A stretch of 64,000 nt of DNA from JANNSX01 sp041397825 (GCA_041397825.1 JAWKVX010000003.1:744001-808000), one strand, 5' to 3'; counted from the first letter of the stretch, positions 42,643-57,055 are shown. The notes: generated by a model not told the origin, from the letters alone. Numbers and translations are program-made.

Positions 42643-43038
42643 ATGTGGATGCGTATGGCTGCTGTCGTGCTTGCCGTGTTGGCACTGCCGGCATGCAGCT
42701 CCGGGCCGCCGGTCGCAGGGGCCGTCGGCGAGACCGAGGTGTCAACCGGCGCCATGGCCGCACCGGAGCCGGACGCCCCGGCCGCGAGCATGCCGATGCG
42801 ATGCAAGACCGTGCTGGGTGAGGTCGAGGGCTTCGGTCAGGAGAGCGTCCGCGCTACCGCCGAGAAGAGCCGCCAGAAGGCGATCGCCGAGGAAACGGCG
42901 CATCGCCGGGTGATCGGGCAGTCGGTCGCCCGTGTCGATCTCGAGGACACCGAGTGCGTCGCCGTCTATCCGATCGGCGCCGAGGAATGGCACTGCATGG
43001 CGCGCGCCAAGGTGTGCGCCACACCCGCATCCGGCTGA
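42643..43038 (+). CDS. Putative lipoprotein of unknown function
   Basis: 131 residues from the ATG at 42643. The N-terminus MWMRMAAVVLAVLALPACSS is a signal with a lipobox-like LPAC, so lipid attachment at that Cys is likely. The mature part is short, with three or four further Cys (MRCKTVLGEVEGFG, DTECVAVYPIGAEEWHCMAR and AKVCATP). An upstream in-frame start at 42589 lacks support. No known family recognised; convergent with ppk2. Confidence 0.6.
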   Translation: MWMRMAAVVLAVLALPACSSGPPVAGAVGETEVSTGAMAAPEPDAPAASMPMRCKTVLGEVEGFGQESVRATAEKSRQKAIAEETAHRRVIGQSVARVDLEDTECVAVYPIGAEEWHCMARAKVCATPASG

Positions 43039-43060
43039 TCGGGACTGACCACGGCGACGC

Positions 43061-44074
43061 CTATTTGTGGCGCCGCTGGTCGGGGTGGAGGCTCTTGCCG
43101 AGGATGTGCTCGCTCCGGCCGATCACGTGGGCGCTAGAGCCGACGATCAGCGGATCCGGCTCGCCGACGACCTTCTCGTCCTTCTCGGGATAAGGAAGCG
43201 ACGCCAGGAAGTGTTTCATGCAGTTGAGGCGGGCCCGCATCTTGTCGTCCGACTTCACGATCACCCAGGGCGCGTCGGCGGTATCGGTGTGGAAGAACAT
43301 GGCTTCCTTGGCTTCCGTATAGTCGTCCCATTTGTCGAGCGACTGGCGGTCGATCGGCGACAGCTTCCACTTCTTCAAGGCTTGGCGCTCGCGCGAGTTG
43401 AAGCGCCTGAGCTGCTCGGCCCGCGTGACGGAGAACCAGTATTTGAAGAGCGAGATGCCGCTCCTGACGAGCATGCGTTCGACCTCCGGCGCCTGGCGCA
43501 TGAACTCGAGATAGTCGTTGGGCGTGCAGAAGCCCATTACCCGCTCGACCCCGGCACGGTTGTACCAGGACCGGTCGAACATCACGATCTCGCCGCCGGC
43601 CGGCAGATGCGCGATGTAACGCTGGAAGTACCACTGCGACTTCTCGCGGTCGGAGGGTTTGTCGAGGGCGACGACGCGAGCGCCACGCGGATTGAGGTGC
43701 TCCATGAAGCGCTTGATGGTGCCGCCCTTGCCGGCCGCATCGCGGCCTTCGAATAGCAGGACGATCCGTTGGCCAGTCGCCTTGACCCAGTCCTGCACCT
43801 TCAAGAGCTCGACCTGAAGCAGCTTTTTCTCCCTCTCATACTCCTTGTAGGCGATGCGGTTCTTGTAGGGGTACTCGCCGGTCTCGAAGAGCCGCTGGAT
43901 GGCATCCCGATCATGACGGATCTCGCGCAGACGCAGCGGGCTCAACGGGCCGGCCTCGGCATCCGGTGCGTCCATGCGCGGCGGCGGCGACACGGTCGCA
44001 TCGATGGTCGGATCTGCAGTCTGCTTCTCGGAGCCGTTGCCTTGGATGCCCGATGCGTTGCCAGCTTTCGACAT
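43061..44074 (-). CDS. ppk2: Polyphosphate kinase 2
   Basis: Transfers phosphate between polyphosphate and nucleoside diphosphates, usually making GTP or ATP from polyP. The 337-residue protein has an N-terminal variable segment of about 60 residues. The single PPK2 domain then shows Walker A FEGRDAAGKGGTIKRF, the lid residues ALDKPSDREKSQWYFQRY, Walker B MFDRSWYNRAGVERVMGF, and SPIDRQSLDKWDDYTEAKE. One domain indicates class I. The ATG at 44074 is chosen; a longer upstream frame begins with unconserved sequence. Confidence 0.94.
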   Translation of the reverse strand: MSKAGNASGIQGNGSEKQTADPTIDATVSPPPRMDAPDAEAGPLSPLRLREIRHDRDAIQRLFETGEYPYKNRIAYKEYEREKKLLQVELLKVQDWVKATGQRIVLLFEGRDAAGKGGTIKRFMEHLNPRGARVVALDKPSDREKSQWYFQRYIAHLPAGGEIVMFDRSWYNRAGVERVMGFCTPNDYLEFMRQAPEVERMLVRSGISLFKYWFSVTRAEQLRRFNSRERQALKKWKLSPIDRQSLDKWDDYTEAKEAMFFHTDTADAPWVIVKSDDKMRARLNCMKHFLASLPYPEKDEKVVGEPDPLIVGSSAHVIGRSEHILGKSLHPDQRRHK

Positions 44075-44227
44075 GTCGTCCTCGAGTGAGATTTCTTGCG
44101 TGCACGAAATATTAAAGTATCGGGATGGATGAGCGACAATCAATTGATGCGGATCAAATTCACCCGAGCCTTTTCGTTTTGTTGTTAACCTCGTACTCTC
44201 GACAGACCCACATGCCTCGAGGCCCGA

Positions 44228-44662
44228 GTGGATGCCGTGAGACAGACGACGCCGGACCAGGATCTCATCCGTTTAGCGCTTGCCGCGCGAGCAAAGGCGC
44301 ATGCGCCCTATTCGGGCTTTGCCGTCGGGGCGGCGGTGCGGGACAGAGGAGGCAGGTTGCATGCCGGCTGCAATGTCGAGAATGCGGCCTATCCCGAGGG
44401 CATCTGCGCGGAGACGGCCGCGCTTGCGGCGATGGTGCTCGCCGGCGGCCGGGAGGTCGTCGAGGTTGTGGTTGCCGGGGGTGGCGAGGCTGCGCTGACG
44501 CCCTGCGGCGGATGCCGGCAGCGTCTCCGCGAACTCGGTGGCCCGGGGCTCCTGGTGCATGCCGTCGATCGCGACGGTCGCTGCCTTGCCAGCCACACGC
44601 TCGCCGAGTTGCTGCCCTATGCCTTTGGGCCCGATCATCTCGGAGACAAGAGCACCCCATGA
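44228..44662 (+). CDS. cdd: Cytidine deaminase
   Basis: Zinc enzyme that deaminates cytidine and deoxycytidine to uridine forms. The 144-residue protein has the zinc and proton-shuttle motif HAGCNVENAAYPEGICAE (C-x-V-E-N and the catalytic Glu in CAE) and the second zinc motif PCGGCRQRLRE. The start is GTG at 44228; a second GTG at 44237 is possible. It overlaps the purine phosphorylase gene by four bases and opens the nucleoside-salvage operon. Confidence 0.94.
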   Translation: MDAVRQTTPDQDLIRLALAARAKAHAPYSGFAVGAAVRDRGGRLHAGCNVENAAYPEGICAETAALAAMVLAGGREVVEVVVAGGGEAALTPCGGCRQRLRELGGPGLLVHAVDRDGRCLASHTLAELLPYAFGPDHLGDKSTP

Positions 44663-45459
44663 CGGCGCCGGCCGGAACCCTGAAGGTGTGGCTCGGTGCG
44701 CGGCGGCCGGTGGTTGCGGTCGTACTGGGCTCGAGCCTCGGCGCCATCACCGAGGCGCCGGCCGGGGCCACTCGGCTCGCCTACAGTGAGCTTCCGGGCT
44801 TTCCGGAACCTGGCGTCTCGGGGCATTCGGGGGTGGCCATCGCCGGGCAGCTGGGCGGGCGCGACGTCCTGCTGCTGTCGGGACGGGCCCATGCTTACGA
44901 GCATGGCGACGCCGCGGCGATGCGGCCAGTGATCGCTGCGGTCGCAGCAGCCGGCATCAAAACACTGATCCTGACCAACGCCGCTGGCTCGCTCGATCCC
45001 ACCGTGCGCCCCGGCCGCATCGTTCTGATCGCTGATCACATCAATCTCTCCGGCATGAACCCGCTCATCGGCGAGACGGGCGACGAGCGGTTCGTCTCCA
45101 TGACGGACGCCTACGATCCGGGGTTGCGCCGCCGCTTCCTTGACAGTGCCCGACGGATCGGGCTGCCGCTCGCGGAGGACGTCTACGCCTGGTTCTCGGG
45201 TCCCTCATTCGAGACGCCGGCGGAGATCCGCATGGCGCAGCGGCTCGGCGCCGGGCTCGTCGGCATGTCGACGGCGCCGGAGACGATCCTGGCCCGCCGC
45301 TTCGACCTGAAGGTCGCGGCGCTCTCGGTCGTGACCAATCTCGGCGCCGGTCTGGAGGACGCTGCGCCGAGCCATGCCGAGACCAAAGCCGAGGGAAGCC
45401 GCGCGGCCGGCGATCTTCTGAAATTGCTGGTCGCGGTCCTGGAGGATCTCGATGAATGA
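44659..45459 (+). CDS. punA: Purine-nucleoside phosphorylase
   Basis: Trimeric PNP/MTAP-family enzyme that phosphorolyses inosine and guanosine. The 266-residue protein has the phosphate loop VVLGSSLGAI, the GHSG phosphate motif, LSGRAHAYEHGD, LTNAAGSLDPTVRPG, and the base-binding FSGPSFETPAEIRM, with VGMSTAPETILARR and the conserved Glu and Asn (VVTNLGAG). It overlaps cdd by ATGA and deoC by eight bases. Confidence 0.93.
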   Translation: MTAPAGTLKVWLGARRPVVAVVLGSSLGAITEAPAGATRLAYSELPGFPEPGVSGHSGVAIAGQLGGRDVLLLSGRAHAYEHGDAAAMRPVIAAVAAAGIKTLILTNAAGSLDPTVRPGRIVLIADHINLSGMNPLIGETGDERFVSMTDAYDPGLRRRFLDSARRIGLPLAEDVYAWFSGPSFETPAEIRMAQRLGAGLVGMSTAPETILARRFDLKVAALSVVTNLGAGLEDAAPSHAETKAEGSRAAGDLLKLLVAVLEDLDE

Positions 45460-46216
45460 TACCGACCGCCTCGCCGTCAAGACCATGACGCTCCTCGACC
45501 TCACCAACCTTGCCGGGGATTGCGACAGCGAGGCCGTTGGCCGTCTCTGCGGGCGCGCCGTGACGCCCTATGGCAAGGTGGCGGCCGTCTGTTTGTGGCC
45601 GCGCTTCGTCGAGGAGGCCAAGCGCCATCTCGACGGGACGGGGGTCAAGGTGGCGACGGTCGCCAATTTTCCGCAGGGCGGTGACGATGTGAGGGCCGCA
45701 ACCGGCGAGGTCGTGAGCGGCTATGCCTCTGGAGCCGACGAGGTCGATATCGTCATACCCTATCGCCGGTTGATGTCGGGTGACGAGACAGCCGTCCACC
45801 GACTGGTCGCGGAAGCCGTCGCGCGGCGTCCGAAGGGGAGGCGCTTGAAAGCCATTCTCGAGACCGGCGAACTCGCGTCACCGGACCTGATCGCCAAAGC
45901 CTCGCGCATCGCCATCGCCGAAGGCGCCGATTTCATCAAGACGTCGACCGGCAAAACCAAGGTCTCGGCGACCTACGAGGCCGTCAAGATCATGCTCGGC
46001 GAGATTCGCGTCGCCGACAGACCTGTCGGGATCAAACCCTCAGGTGGCATCAAGACGCTCCAGGATGCGATCGCCTATTACGATCTCGCGCGCAATGCGA
46101 TGGGAATCCGTTGGGTCAAACCGGCGACCTTCCGCTTCGGCGCAAGCGGGCTTCTGGACGACGTCCTCGCCCACCTCGACGGGGCGAGCGCGCCGCGCCA
46201 GGACGCCGCTTACTGA
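45452..46216 (+). CDS. deoC: Deoxyribose-phosphate aldolase
   Basis: Cleaves 2-deoxyribose 5-phosphate to glyceraldehyde 3-phosphate and acetaldehyde. The 254-residue TIM-barrel protein has the Schiff-base Lys in FIKTSTGK, the other active-site Lys in GIKPSGGIKTLQDAI, and the early VATVANFPQGGD. It overlaps the genes on both sides and lies in the expected salvage order. Confidence 0.94.
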   Translation: MNDTDRLAVKTMTLLDLTNLAGDCDSEAVGRLCGRAVTPYGKVAAVCLWPRFVEEAKRHLDGTGVKVATVANFPQGGDDVRAATGEVVSGYASGADEVDIVIPYRRLMSGDETAVHRLVAEAVARRPKGRRLKAILETGELASPDLIAKASRIAIAEGADFIKTSTGKTKVSATYEAVKIMLGEIRVADRPVGIKPSGGIKTLQDAIAYYDLARNAMGIRWVKPATFRFGASGLLDDVLAHLDGASAPRQDAAY

Positions 46217-47553
46217 TGCCGATGCTTCCCCAAGAGATCATCCGCAAGAAGCGCGATGGCGGCGCCCTCGCCCCAGAGGAGATTGCGGATTTCATCACCG
46301 GGCTGAGCGAGGGGCGGATCGCCGACAGCCAGGCGGCGGCCTTCGCCATGGCCGTCTATTTCCGGGGCATGTCGACCGCCGAGCGTGTGGCGCTGACGCT
46401 TGCCATGCGCGATTCCGGCCGTGTGCTCACCTGGCCCAAGGATCGGTTCGACGGCCCTGTCGTCGACAAGCACTCGACCGGTGGCGTCGGCGACAATGTC
46501 TCGCTCGTTCTGGCGCCGATGCTTGCCGCGGCCGGCTGCTCCGTGCCGATGATCTCCGGCCGCGGACTGGGGCATACCGGTGGGACGCTCGATAAGCTCG
46601 ACGCCATACCGGGCTATCGCTCGCAGCCCGGTCTCGAGCAGTTCATCGAGGTGGTGGCGGATGCCGGCGTCGCGATCATCGGCCAGACGTCCGACTTGGC
46701 TCCGGCGGACAAGCGTCTCTATGCCATCCGGGACGTCACGGCGACGGTCGAAAGCGTGGCGCTGATCACGGCCTCGATCCTCTCGAAGAAGCTGGCGGCG
46801 GGGCTCGAGGCTCTCGTGCTGGACGTGAAGACAGGCTCGGGCGCGTTCATGGCCGAAGAAGGCGCCGCGCGTGATCTGGCGCGGACCCTCGTCGATGTCG
46901 CCAACGGTGCCGGGCTCCCGACGACGGCGGTGATCACCGACATGAGCGAGCCGCTGGCATCGGCCGCGGGCAATGCGCTCGAGGTGCGGAATGCCATCGA
47001 TTTTCTCACGGGCGGACATCGCGATGCACGCCTGTATGAGGTCGTGCTGGCGCTCGGAGTGGACGCGCTGCTGCTGTCGAAGCAGACGGCCCGGGCCGAG
47101 GACGCTCACGCCGAGCTGATACGAACGCTCGAGGATGGCCGCGCCGCCGAGCGATTCCAGCGCATGGTGGCGGGTCTCGGCGGCCCGAAGGATCTGATCG
47201 ACAAGCCGTCACGGCATCTGGATCAAGCGCCCTTCGTGCAGGCCGTCGTGGCCGACGAGCCCGGCATCGTCGCATCGATCGACACGCGAGCCCTCGGCCT
47301 TGCCGTCATCGAGCTCGGCGGCGGGCGTCGGCGTGTTGAGGACCGGATCGACTACGCGGTCGGACTGACGCGACTCGCGCGTGTCGGCAGCGAGGTCGGG
47401 GGCGGGCCTTCGCCGCTGGCGCTCGTCCATGCGCGCACGCCGGAGGGGGCCGGCCGCGCCGCGAGCCTCGTACGCCGGGCCTACACGATAGGGCCGGCTG
47501 CGCGAGACAGGCCTCCCATCATCATCGATCGGATCGGGAGCGCGTCGGCATGA
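46216..47553 (+). CDS. deoA: Thymidine phosphorylase
   Basis: Phosphorolyses thymidine and deoxyuridine to base plus deoxyribose 1-phosphate. The 445-residue protein has the N-terminal helical domain (MPMLPQEIIRKKRDGGALA), then VDKHSTGGVGDNVSLVLAPM, SGRGLGHTGGTLDKLDAIPG, and the C-terminal domain RRAYTIGPAARDRPPIIIDR. The start ATG overlaps the deoC stop by one base. Confidence 0.95.
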   Translation: MPMLPQEIIRKKRDGGALAPEEIADFITGLSEGRIADSQAAAFAMAVYFRGMSTAERVALTLAMRDSGRVLTWPKDRFDGPVVDKHSTGGVGDNVSLVLAPMLAAAGCSVPMISGRGLGHTGGTLDKLDAIPGYRSQPGLEQFIEVVADAGVAIIGQTSDLAPADKRLYAIRDVTATVESVALITASILSKKLAAGLEALVLDVKTGSGAFMAEEGAARDLARTLVDVANGAGLPTTAVITDMSEPLASAAGNALEVRNAIDFLTGGHRDARLYEVVLALGVDALLLSKQTARAEDAHAELIRTLEDGRAAERFQRMVAGLGGPKDLIDKPSRHLDQAPFVQAVVADEPGIVASIDTRALGLAVIELGGGRRRVEDRIDYAVGLTRLARVGSEVGGGPSPLALVHARTPEGAGRAASLVRRAYTIGPAARDRPPIIIDRIGSASA

Positions 47554-48782
47554 CCCGCGCGATCCTCATCGTGCTCGACTCCTTCGGTATCGGCGGCGCG
47601 CCCGATGCCGACCGCTTCGGCGACGCGGGTGCCGACACTCTTGGCCACATCGCCGAGGGTTGCGCCGACGGCCGTGGCGACCGGGCGGGTCTGCGCCAAG
47701 GTCCACTGAGACTGCCCCATCTCGCCGCCCTCGGCCTCGGATTGGCGGCCGATGCGGCGCGCGGGTGTCCATCGTCGGGGCTCGAGTGTCCGACGGCGCC
47801 TCGGGGGCAATGGGGCTTTGCCGTCGAGACCTCCGAGGGCAAGGACACGGTCTCCGGCCATTGGGAGATCGCCGGTGTGCCCGTCAGGGATGGCTGGGGC
47901 TACTTCCCGGACATCGAGCCTTGCTTCCCGGCCTGGTTGACCGACGCCATCGTTGCCGAGGCCGGGCTACCTGGCGTCCTCGGCAACCGGCACGCCTCCG
48001 GAACGGGCATCATCGAGTCGCTGGGTGAGGCGCATGTGCGGACTGGCAAGCCCATCCTCTACACTTCGGTCGATTCGGTGCTGCAGATCGCAGCGCACGA
48101 GGAGGCATTCGGGCTCGAGCGACTCTATCGGCTCTGCGAGATCACCCGCAAGCTCGTCGATCGCCTGAACATCGGCCGCGTCATCGCCCGGCCGTTCGTC
48201 GGCACGACGCGTGCCAATTTCGAACGCACTCCGCATCGCCGGGACTATGCCGTGCCGCCGCCGGAGCCGACGCTGCTCGATGTCGCGACGGCAAGCGGCC
48301 GTGAGGTCGTCTCGATCGGCAAGATCGGCGACATCTTCGCCCATCGCGGCACCGGCCGCATCGTCAAGGGTGGGGGGAACATGACGCTGGTCGACGCCAC
48401 GCTCGCGGCGATCGGCGGCCTTGCCGATGGTGGCCTGATCGTCACCAATCTGGTCGACTTCGACACCTTGCACGGGCATCGTCGCGACATCCCGGGCTAT
48501 GCGGCGGCGCTCGAGGCGTTCGACCGGCGGGTGCCCGAGCTGGAGCGCGCGCTGGTGCCCGGCGACCTGATGGTGCTGACCGCCGACCATGGCTGCGACC
48601 CGGCGTTCCGCGGTACCGACCATACTCGCGAGTGCGTGCCCGTGCTGGCCTTCGGACCGGGGATTTCCGGTGGCGCGATCGGACGCCGCGCGAGCTTCGC
48701 CGATATCGGTCAGACGGTCGCCGCTCACCTCGGCCTGTCGAAGCTCGGCTACGGCGAGGCATGGGCCATCAAACGGGCTTGA
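47550..48782 (+). CDS. deoB: Phosphopentomutase
   Basis: Converts (deoxy)ribose 1-phosphate to the 5-phosphate, so linking the phosphorylases to DeoC. The 410-residue alkaline-phosphatase-superfamily protein has the metal site VLDSFGIGGAPDADRFGD, the phospho-Thr segment EGKDTVSGHWEI, YTSVDSVLQIAAHEE, and the C-terminal LTADHGCDPAFRGTDHTRE. It overlaps deoA by ATGA and is last in the salvage operon. Its end overlaps the convergent GNAT gene by 14 bases. Confidence 0.95.
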   Translation: MTRAILIVLDSFGIGGAPDADRFGDAGADTLGHIAEGCADGRGDRAGLRQGPLRLPHLAALGLGLAADAARGCPSSGLECPTAPRGQWGFAVETSEGKDTVSGHWEIAGVPVRDGWGYFPDIEPCFPAWLTDAIVAEAGLPGVLGNRHASGTGIIESLGEAHVRTGKPILYTSVDSVLQIAAHEEAFGLERLYRLCEITRKLVDRLNIGRVIARPFVGTTRANFERTPHRRDYAVPPPEPTLLDVATASGREVVSIGKIGDIFAHRGTGRIVKGGGNMTLVDATLAAIGGLADGGLIVTNLVDFDTLHGHRRDIPGYAAALEAFDRRVPELERALVPGDLMVLTADHGCDPAFRGTDHTRECVPVLAFGPGISGGAIGRRASFADIGQTVAAHLGLSKLGYGEAWAIKRA

Positions 48783-49323
48783 AGCGCTCCCGGGTGAGGC
48801 GCAGCGTGGCGAGAGGGATGTCGGTGGCGCGCGCGCGGCAATGAGACGGGCGCAGGCCTGTCCGCACGAAGCCGAGCTTTTCGTGCACGGCGAGTGACCG
48901 GTCGTTGCCCTCGAACGCACCCGAGCGAATGACTTCGGTCTCCGGCCGTTCGAATGCGCGGGTAATGAGGGCCGAAACCGCCTCGCTCATATAGCCTTTG
49001 CCCCAATAAGGCTCGCCGAGCCAGAAGCCGAGATCGTGGACCTCGACCTCGCTCGAGCCCGCATCGGCTCCACCCATGCACTCGGCGACGCCGATGAGTG
49101 TCGTGCCGTCGAGGAGAAGCGCGAAGATCGGATCGTCGGTCGCAGCGCGCGGGCCGGCGATGTTGGTGATGAACCATGACATGTCGTCAGGTGTGTAAGG
49201 CCACGGCACAACCGAGAGCCATCGGATGACTGCCCAGTTGTTGATCAGAGCGTAAAGCGTCGGCCCGTCGTCGGGTTGGACGGGCCGGAGCAGAAGGCGA
49301 GGTGTGGTGATGGTGGACAGCAT
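48769..49323 (-). CDS. GNAT family N-acetyltransferase (RimJ/RimL-like)
   Basis: 184-residue acetyltransferase. It opens TTPRLLLRPVQPDDGPTLYA. The acetyl-CoA loop is in LGEPYWGKGYMSEAVSALIT and the conserved FEGNDRSLAVHEKLGFVRTG is near the C-terminus. This pattern is that of RimJ/RimL-type enzymes that acetylate protein N-termini or small molecules; the substrate is unknown. Confidence 0.88.
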   Translation of the reverse strand: MLSTITTPRLLLRPVQPDDGPTLYALINNWAVIRWLSVVPWPYTPDDMSWFITNIAGPRAATDDPIFALLLDGTTLIGVAECMGGADAGSSEVEVHDLGFWLGEPYWGKGYMSEAVSALITRAFERPETEVIRSGAFEGNDRSLAVHEKLGFVRTGLRPSHCRARATDIPLATLRLTRERFKPV

Positions 49324-49430
49324 GGTTGGAGTTCAGCATTGACGGCCAGACCAGCGGCGCGTCGAAATGGGCAGGTGCAGTGGGCTGCGAAATCACCCGA
49401 AACCTAACACCTGAAGCGGCAACCGATTTC

Positions 49431-50848
49431 CTACCTCGGCAGATCCGTCTTGCCCATCAGCGCAAGATCGATCGCATGTGCGGCCTGTCTTCCTTCGCGG
49501 ATCGCCCAGACGACGAGGGATTGTCCGCGGCGCATGTCGCCGGCGGCGAATACCTTCGGGCGCGAGGTCTGGTAGCGCCTATCGTCGGCCTTGACGTTGC
49601 CGCGAGGGTCGAGCTCGAGTCCGGCATCCTTCATCATGTCATCGGTGATGGGTCCGAGGAAGCCCATGGCCAGCAGCACGAGGTCGGCCTTGATATCGAA
49701 GGCCGAACCCTCGATCTCCTTCATCGTGTTGTCGAGGCGGACGCAGGTGAGGCCGGTTACACGGCCGTTGCGGACCGTGATCGCCTTCGTCATGACGGCG
49801 AAATCGCGCGACGCGCCTTCCTCGTGACTGGAGGAGGTCCTGAGCTTCAGCGGCCAATGCGGCCAGGAGAGTGCCTTGTCCTCCTTCATCGGCGGCTCCG
49901 GCATGATCTCGAAATTGGTCACCGACGCCGCGCCTTGCCGGATCGACGTACCGATGCAATCCGATCCGGTGTCGCCGCCGCCGATGACGACGACATGCTT
50001 GCCCTTGGCGGTGAGCTCGTCGACATGCCCCAAGGGCTCGCCGGAGATGCGGCGGTTCTGCTGCGGCAGGAACTCCATGGCAAAATGGATGCCGTCCGCC
50101 TCGCGGCCCGGGATAGCGAGGTCGCGAGGCCGTTCCGCACCGCCGGCCAGCAGCACGGCATCGAAGTCCTTTTCGAGCTGGGCGAGGGACCTCGCCTTGC
50201 CGATCTGGACACCGCAATGGAAGGTTACGCCCTCCGCCTCCATCTGCGCTACACGCCGCTCGACGACCGACTTCTCGAGCTTGAAGTCCGGGATGCCGTA
50301 GCGAAGCAGGCCGCCGGGCGAGGCATTCTTCTCGAAGACGTGCACGTCGTGCCCGGCGCGAGCAAGTTGCTGGGCCGCGGCCAGCCCGGCCGGGCCCGAT
50401 CCGACGACGGCGACCCGCTTGCCGGTCTTCTGATCCGCAATCTGAGGCTCGATCATGCCGTCGTCGAAGGCTTTATCGGCTATGGCGCATTCGATGGTCT
50501 TGATGGCAACCGGCACGTCCTGGATGTTGAGCGTGCAGGCGGCTTCGCAGGGTGCCGGGCAGACCCGGCCGGTGATCTCCGGGAAATTGTTCGTCGCGTG
50601 CAGGTTCCGCGCCGCCTCCCGCCACTTGCCATGGAAGACGAGGTCGTTCCAGTCCGGGATCTGGTTGTTGACCGGACAGCCGTTGTGACAATAGGGGATG
50701 CCACAATCCATGCAGCGGCTGGCTTGCGTCTGGACCTCTTTTCCGGGCAGGGGCTTGACGAACTCGCGCCAGTGTTTGATGCGATCGGCGACGGGCTCAT
50801 AGCCCCGGTCGGCGCGCTCGAACTCCATGAAACCGGTGATCTTGCCCA

Positions 50849-50849
<1 letters not shown>
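49431..50849 (-). CDS. gltD: Glutamate synthase small (beta) subunit
   Basis: NADPH-oxidising flavoprotein that supplies electrons to GltB. The 472-residue protein has N-terminal iron-sulfur cysteines (RCMDCGIPYCHNGCPVNN and GRVCPAPCEAACTL), an FAD-binding VAVVGSGPAGLAAAQQLARA, an NADPH-binding VVIGGGDTGSDCIGT, and the C-terminal AAGDMRRGQSLVVWAI. It follows gltB directly, sharing one base. Confidence 0.96.
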
Positions 50850-55549
<4,700 letters not shown>

Positions 55550-55839
55550 CCCTCAATCGGCACAAAGGACAGCATGACTGACCTATTGGTCGGACAGTGC
55601 CAGAAAATGTCGCACCGGACAAGCAAAACACGCCATTCATGCCGCGGAATGCCACGGGTCCATCCCACATGTTGCAAAGCCGGCGGGAGGAGCGCTCGCG
55701 GAAAGTCAAAGACTCGTGAGTGGGCTGACGAACGCCACAAAACAGTCCATCTATGCCATATATGAAGCTCTCGGATCGCAGGTGTCGAGGCAACCAGGCA
55801 CCCGCCGTGCGAAGCATGGACAACTGGAAAGGGACTGCA
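55550..55839. other. Divergent intergenic region between gltB and bufA2
   Basis: About 290 bases without a convincing gene; an open frame that runs into bufA2 from 55753 is not conserved before 55840. It must hold the promoters of gltB (minus) and the bufferin operon (plus). A GCAACC followed by CGAA 14 bases later (near 55787-55812) is a poor match to an ECF-type promoter, too weak to call. Confidence 0.35.
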
Positions 55840-56154
55840 ATGGATCAAACGCTGAAGAACGGATCTGCCCTGGCGCTCGCAGGTGCGTTCGCTCTGGCCC
55901 TCGGCATGGCGGCCGCCGCGCCGTCGGCGATTGCTCAGACCGAGGACGAGATGGAGAAGTGCTACGGCGTCTCTCTCGCCGGTCAAAACGACTGTGCTTC
56001 GGAGGAGGCCGGCTCGTCCTGTGCCGGTACCTCGACGGTCGACTATGACGGGTTCGCCTGGAAGCTGGTTGCCAAGGGGACCTGCACCTCGATCGAGACG
56101 CCACTCGGTCTCGGCGCCCTCGAGCCCGTTCCGGATCGCGGCAAGGAAGGCTGA
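55840..56154 (+). CDS. bufA2: BufA2-type periplasmic bufferin precursor (DUF2282)
   Basis: Exported precursor, 104 residues. The signal peptide (ALALAGAFALALGMAAAAPS, about residues 11-30) is followed by the DUF2282 pattern MEKCYGVSLAGQNDCASEEA, SSCAGTSTVDYDGFAWKLV and a last Cys in KGTCTS, four Cys in all. This differs from the six-Cys BufA1 at 29.4 kb. Cys residues are the expected targets of the MNIO enzyme next door. AAAGGGA lies seven bases before the ATG at 55840. First gene of the operon. Confidence 0.92.
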   Translation: MDQTLKNGSALALAGAFALALGMAAAAPSAIAQTEDEMEKCYGVSLAGQNDCASEEAGSSCAGTSTVDYDGFAWKLVAKGTCTSIETPLGLGALEPVPDRGKEG

Positions 56155-56164
56155 TCGATCGCCG

Positions 56165-57055
56165 ATGTTCGCCCCAGGGGTCGACGTTGCGACATGGCCG
56201 AGAGAGCCGATCCCGGCACGCGCCGGGGTCGGCCTCAAGCCGCAGCACTATCAGGATATCTTGGACCGCCGGCCCGAGATCGGCTGGTTCGAGGTGCATG
56301 CCGAGAACTACATGGGTGAGGGCGGGCCTCCCCACCATTATCTGACGCACATCCGCGAGCGCTATCCGCTGTCGATCCACGGCGTCGGCTTGTCGATCGG
56401 CGGCGTCCGCCCGCTCGACAAGCGCCACCTCGAACGCTTGCGGGCGCTCGTCGACCGCTACGAGCCGGCGCTGTTTTCGGAGCACCTGGCCTGGTCGACG
56501 CATGACGATGCGTATCTGAACGATCTTTTGCCGCTGCCCTACACGGAGGAGACGCTCGGTCTCGTCTGCGATCATGTCGACCAGGTGCAGACGGCACTCG
56601 ACCGGCCGATGCTGATTGAGAACCCCTCGACCTATGTGCGGCTCGGCGAGAGCGACATGGGCGAGATCGAATTTCTGACGGAGCTCGTCAGGCGCACCGG
56701 CTGCGGGCTCCTTCTCGACGTTAACAACGTCGTCGTCTCGGCCACCAATCACGGCTACGACGCCGATGCCTATGTCGACGCGTTTCCGATCGAGCATGTG
56801 GGCGAGCTCCATCTTGCCGGCCATGCGCGCTTCGAGGATGACGACGGGCGGCCGCTCCTTGTCGACGCCCATGATCGGCAAGTGCTCGACCGCGTCTGGG
56901 ACCTCTACCGTCGCACGATCGCGCGGTCCGGTCCGAAACCGACGCTGATCGAGTGGGACAACAATGTACCCGATTGGCCGGACCTTTTCGCGGAGGCGCG
57001 GCTCGCCGACCAGGTGATGGCCGAGCGGTTGAGCAATCATGCCGCGGCTCGCTGA
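56165..57055 (+). CDS. bufB2: BufB family MNIO (DUF692) peptide-modifying oxidase, second cluster
   Basis: Second DUF692 enzyme in the window, 296 residues. It shows GVGLKPQHYQDILDRRPEIG, WFEVHAENYMGEGG, IHGVGLSIGGVRPLDKRHLE, the LPYTEETLGLVCDHVDQVQ segment, IENPSTYVRL, LDVNNVVVSATNHGY, LHLAGHARF and VDAHDRQV. The His/Glu/Asp residues in these motifs are the iron ligands in the family. Each BufB is clearly matched to its own BufA by position. The ATG at 56165 is 10 bases after the bufA2 stop; the frame overlaps bufC2 by 17 bases. Confidence 0.94.
   Translation: MFAPGVDVATWPREPIPARAGVGLKPQHYQDILDRRPEIGWFEVHAENYMGEGGPPHHYLTHIRERYPLSIHGVGLSIGGVRPLDKRHLERLRALVDRYEPALFSEHLAWSTHDDAYLNDLLPLPYTEETLGLVCDHVDQVQTALDRPMLIENPSTYVRLGESDMGEIEFLTELVRRTGCGLLLDVNNVVVSATNHGYDADAYVDAFPIEHVGELHLAGHARFEDDDGRPLLVDAHDRQVLDRVWDLYRRTIARSGPKPTLIEWDNNVPDWPDLFAEARLADQVMAERLSNHAAAR

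Noticed and set aside
55787..55812. Possible ECF sigma (SigF-type) promoter before bufA2
   Set aside because: GCAACC and CGAA are present but the 14-base spacing is too short and the same motif was not found before bufA1.
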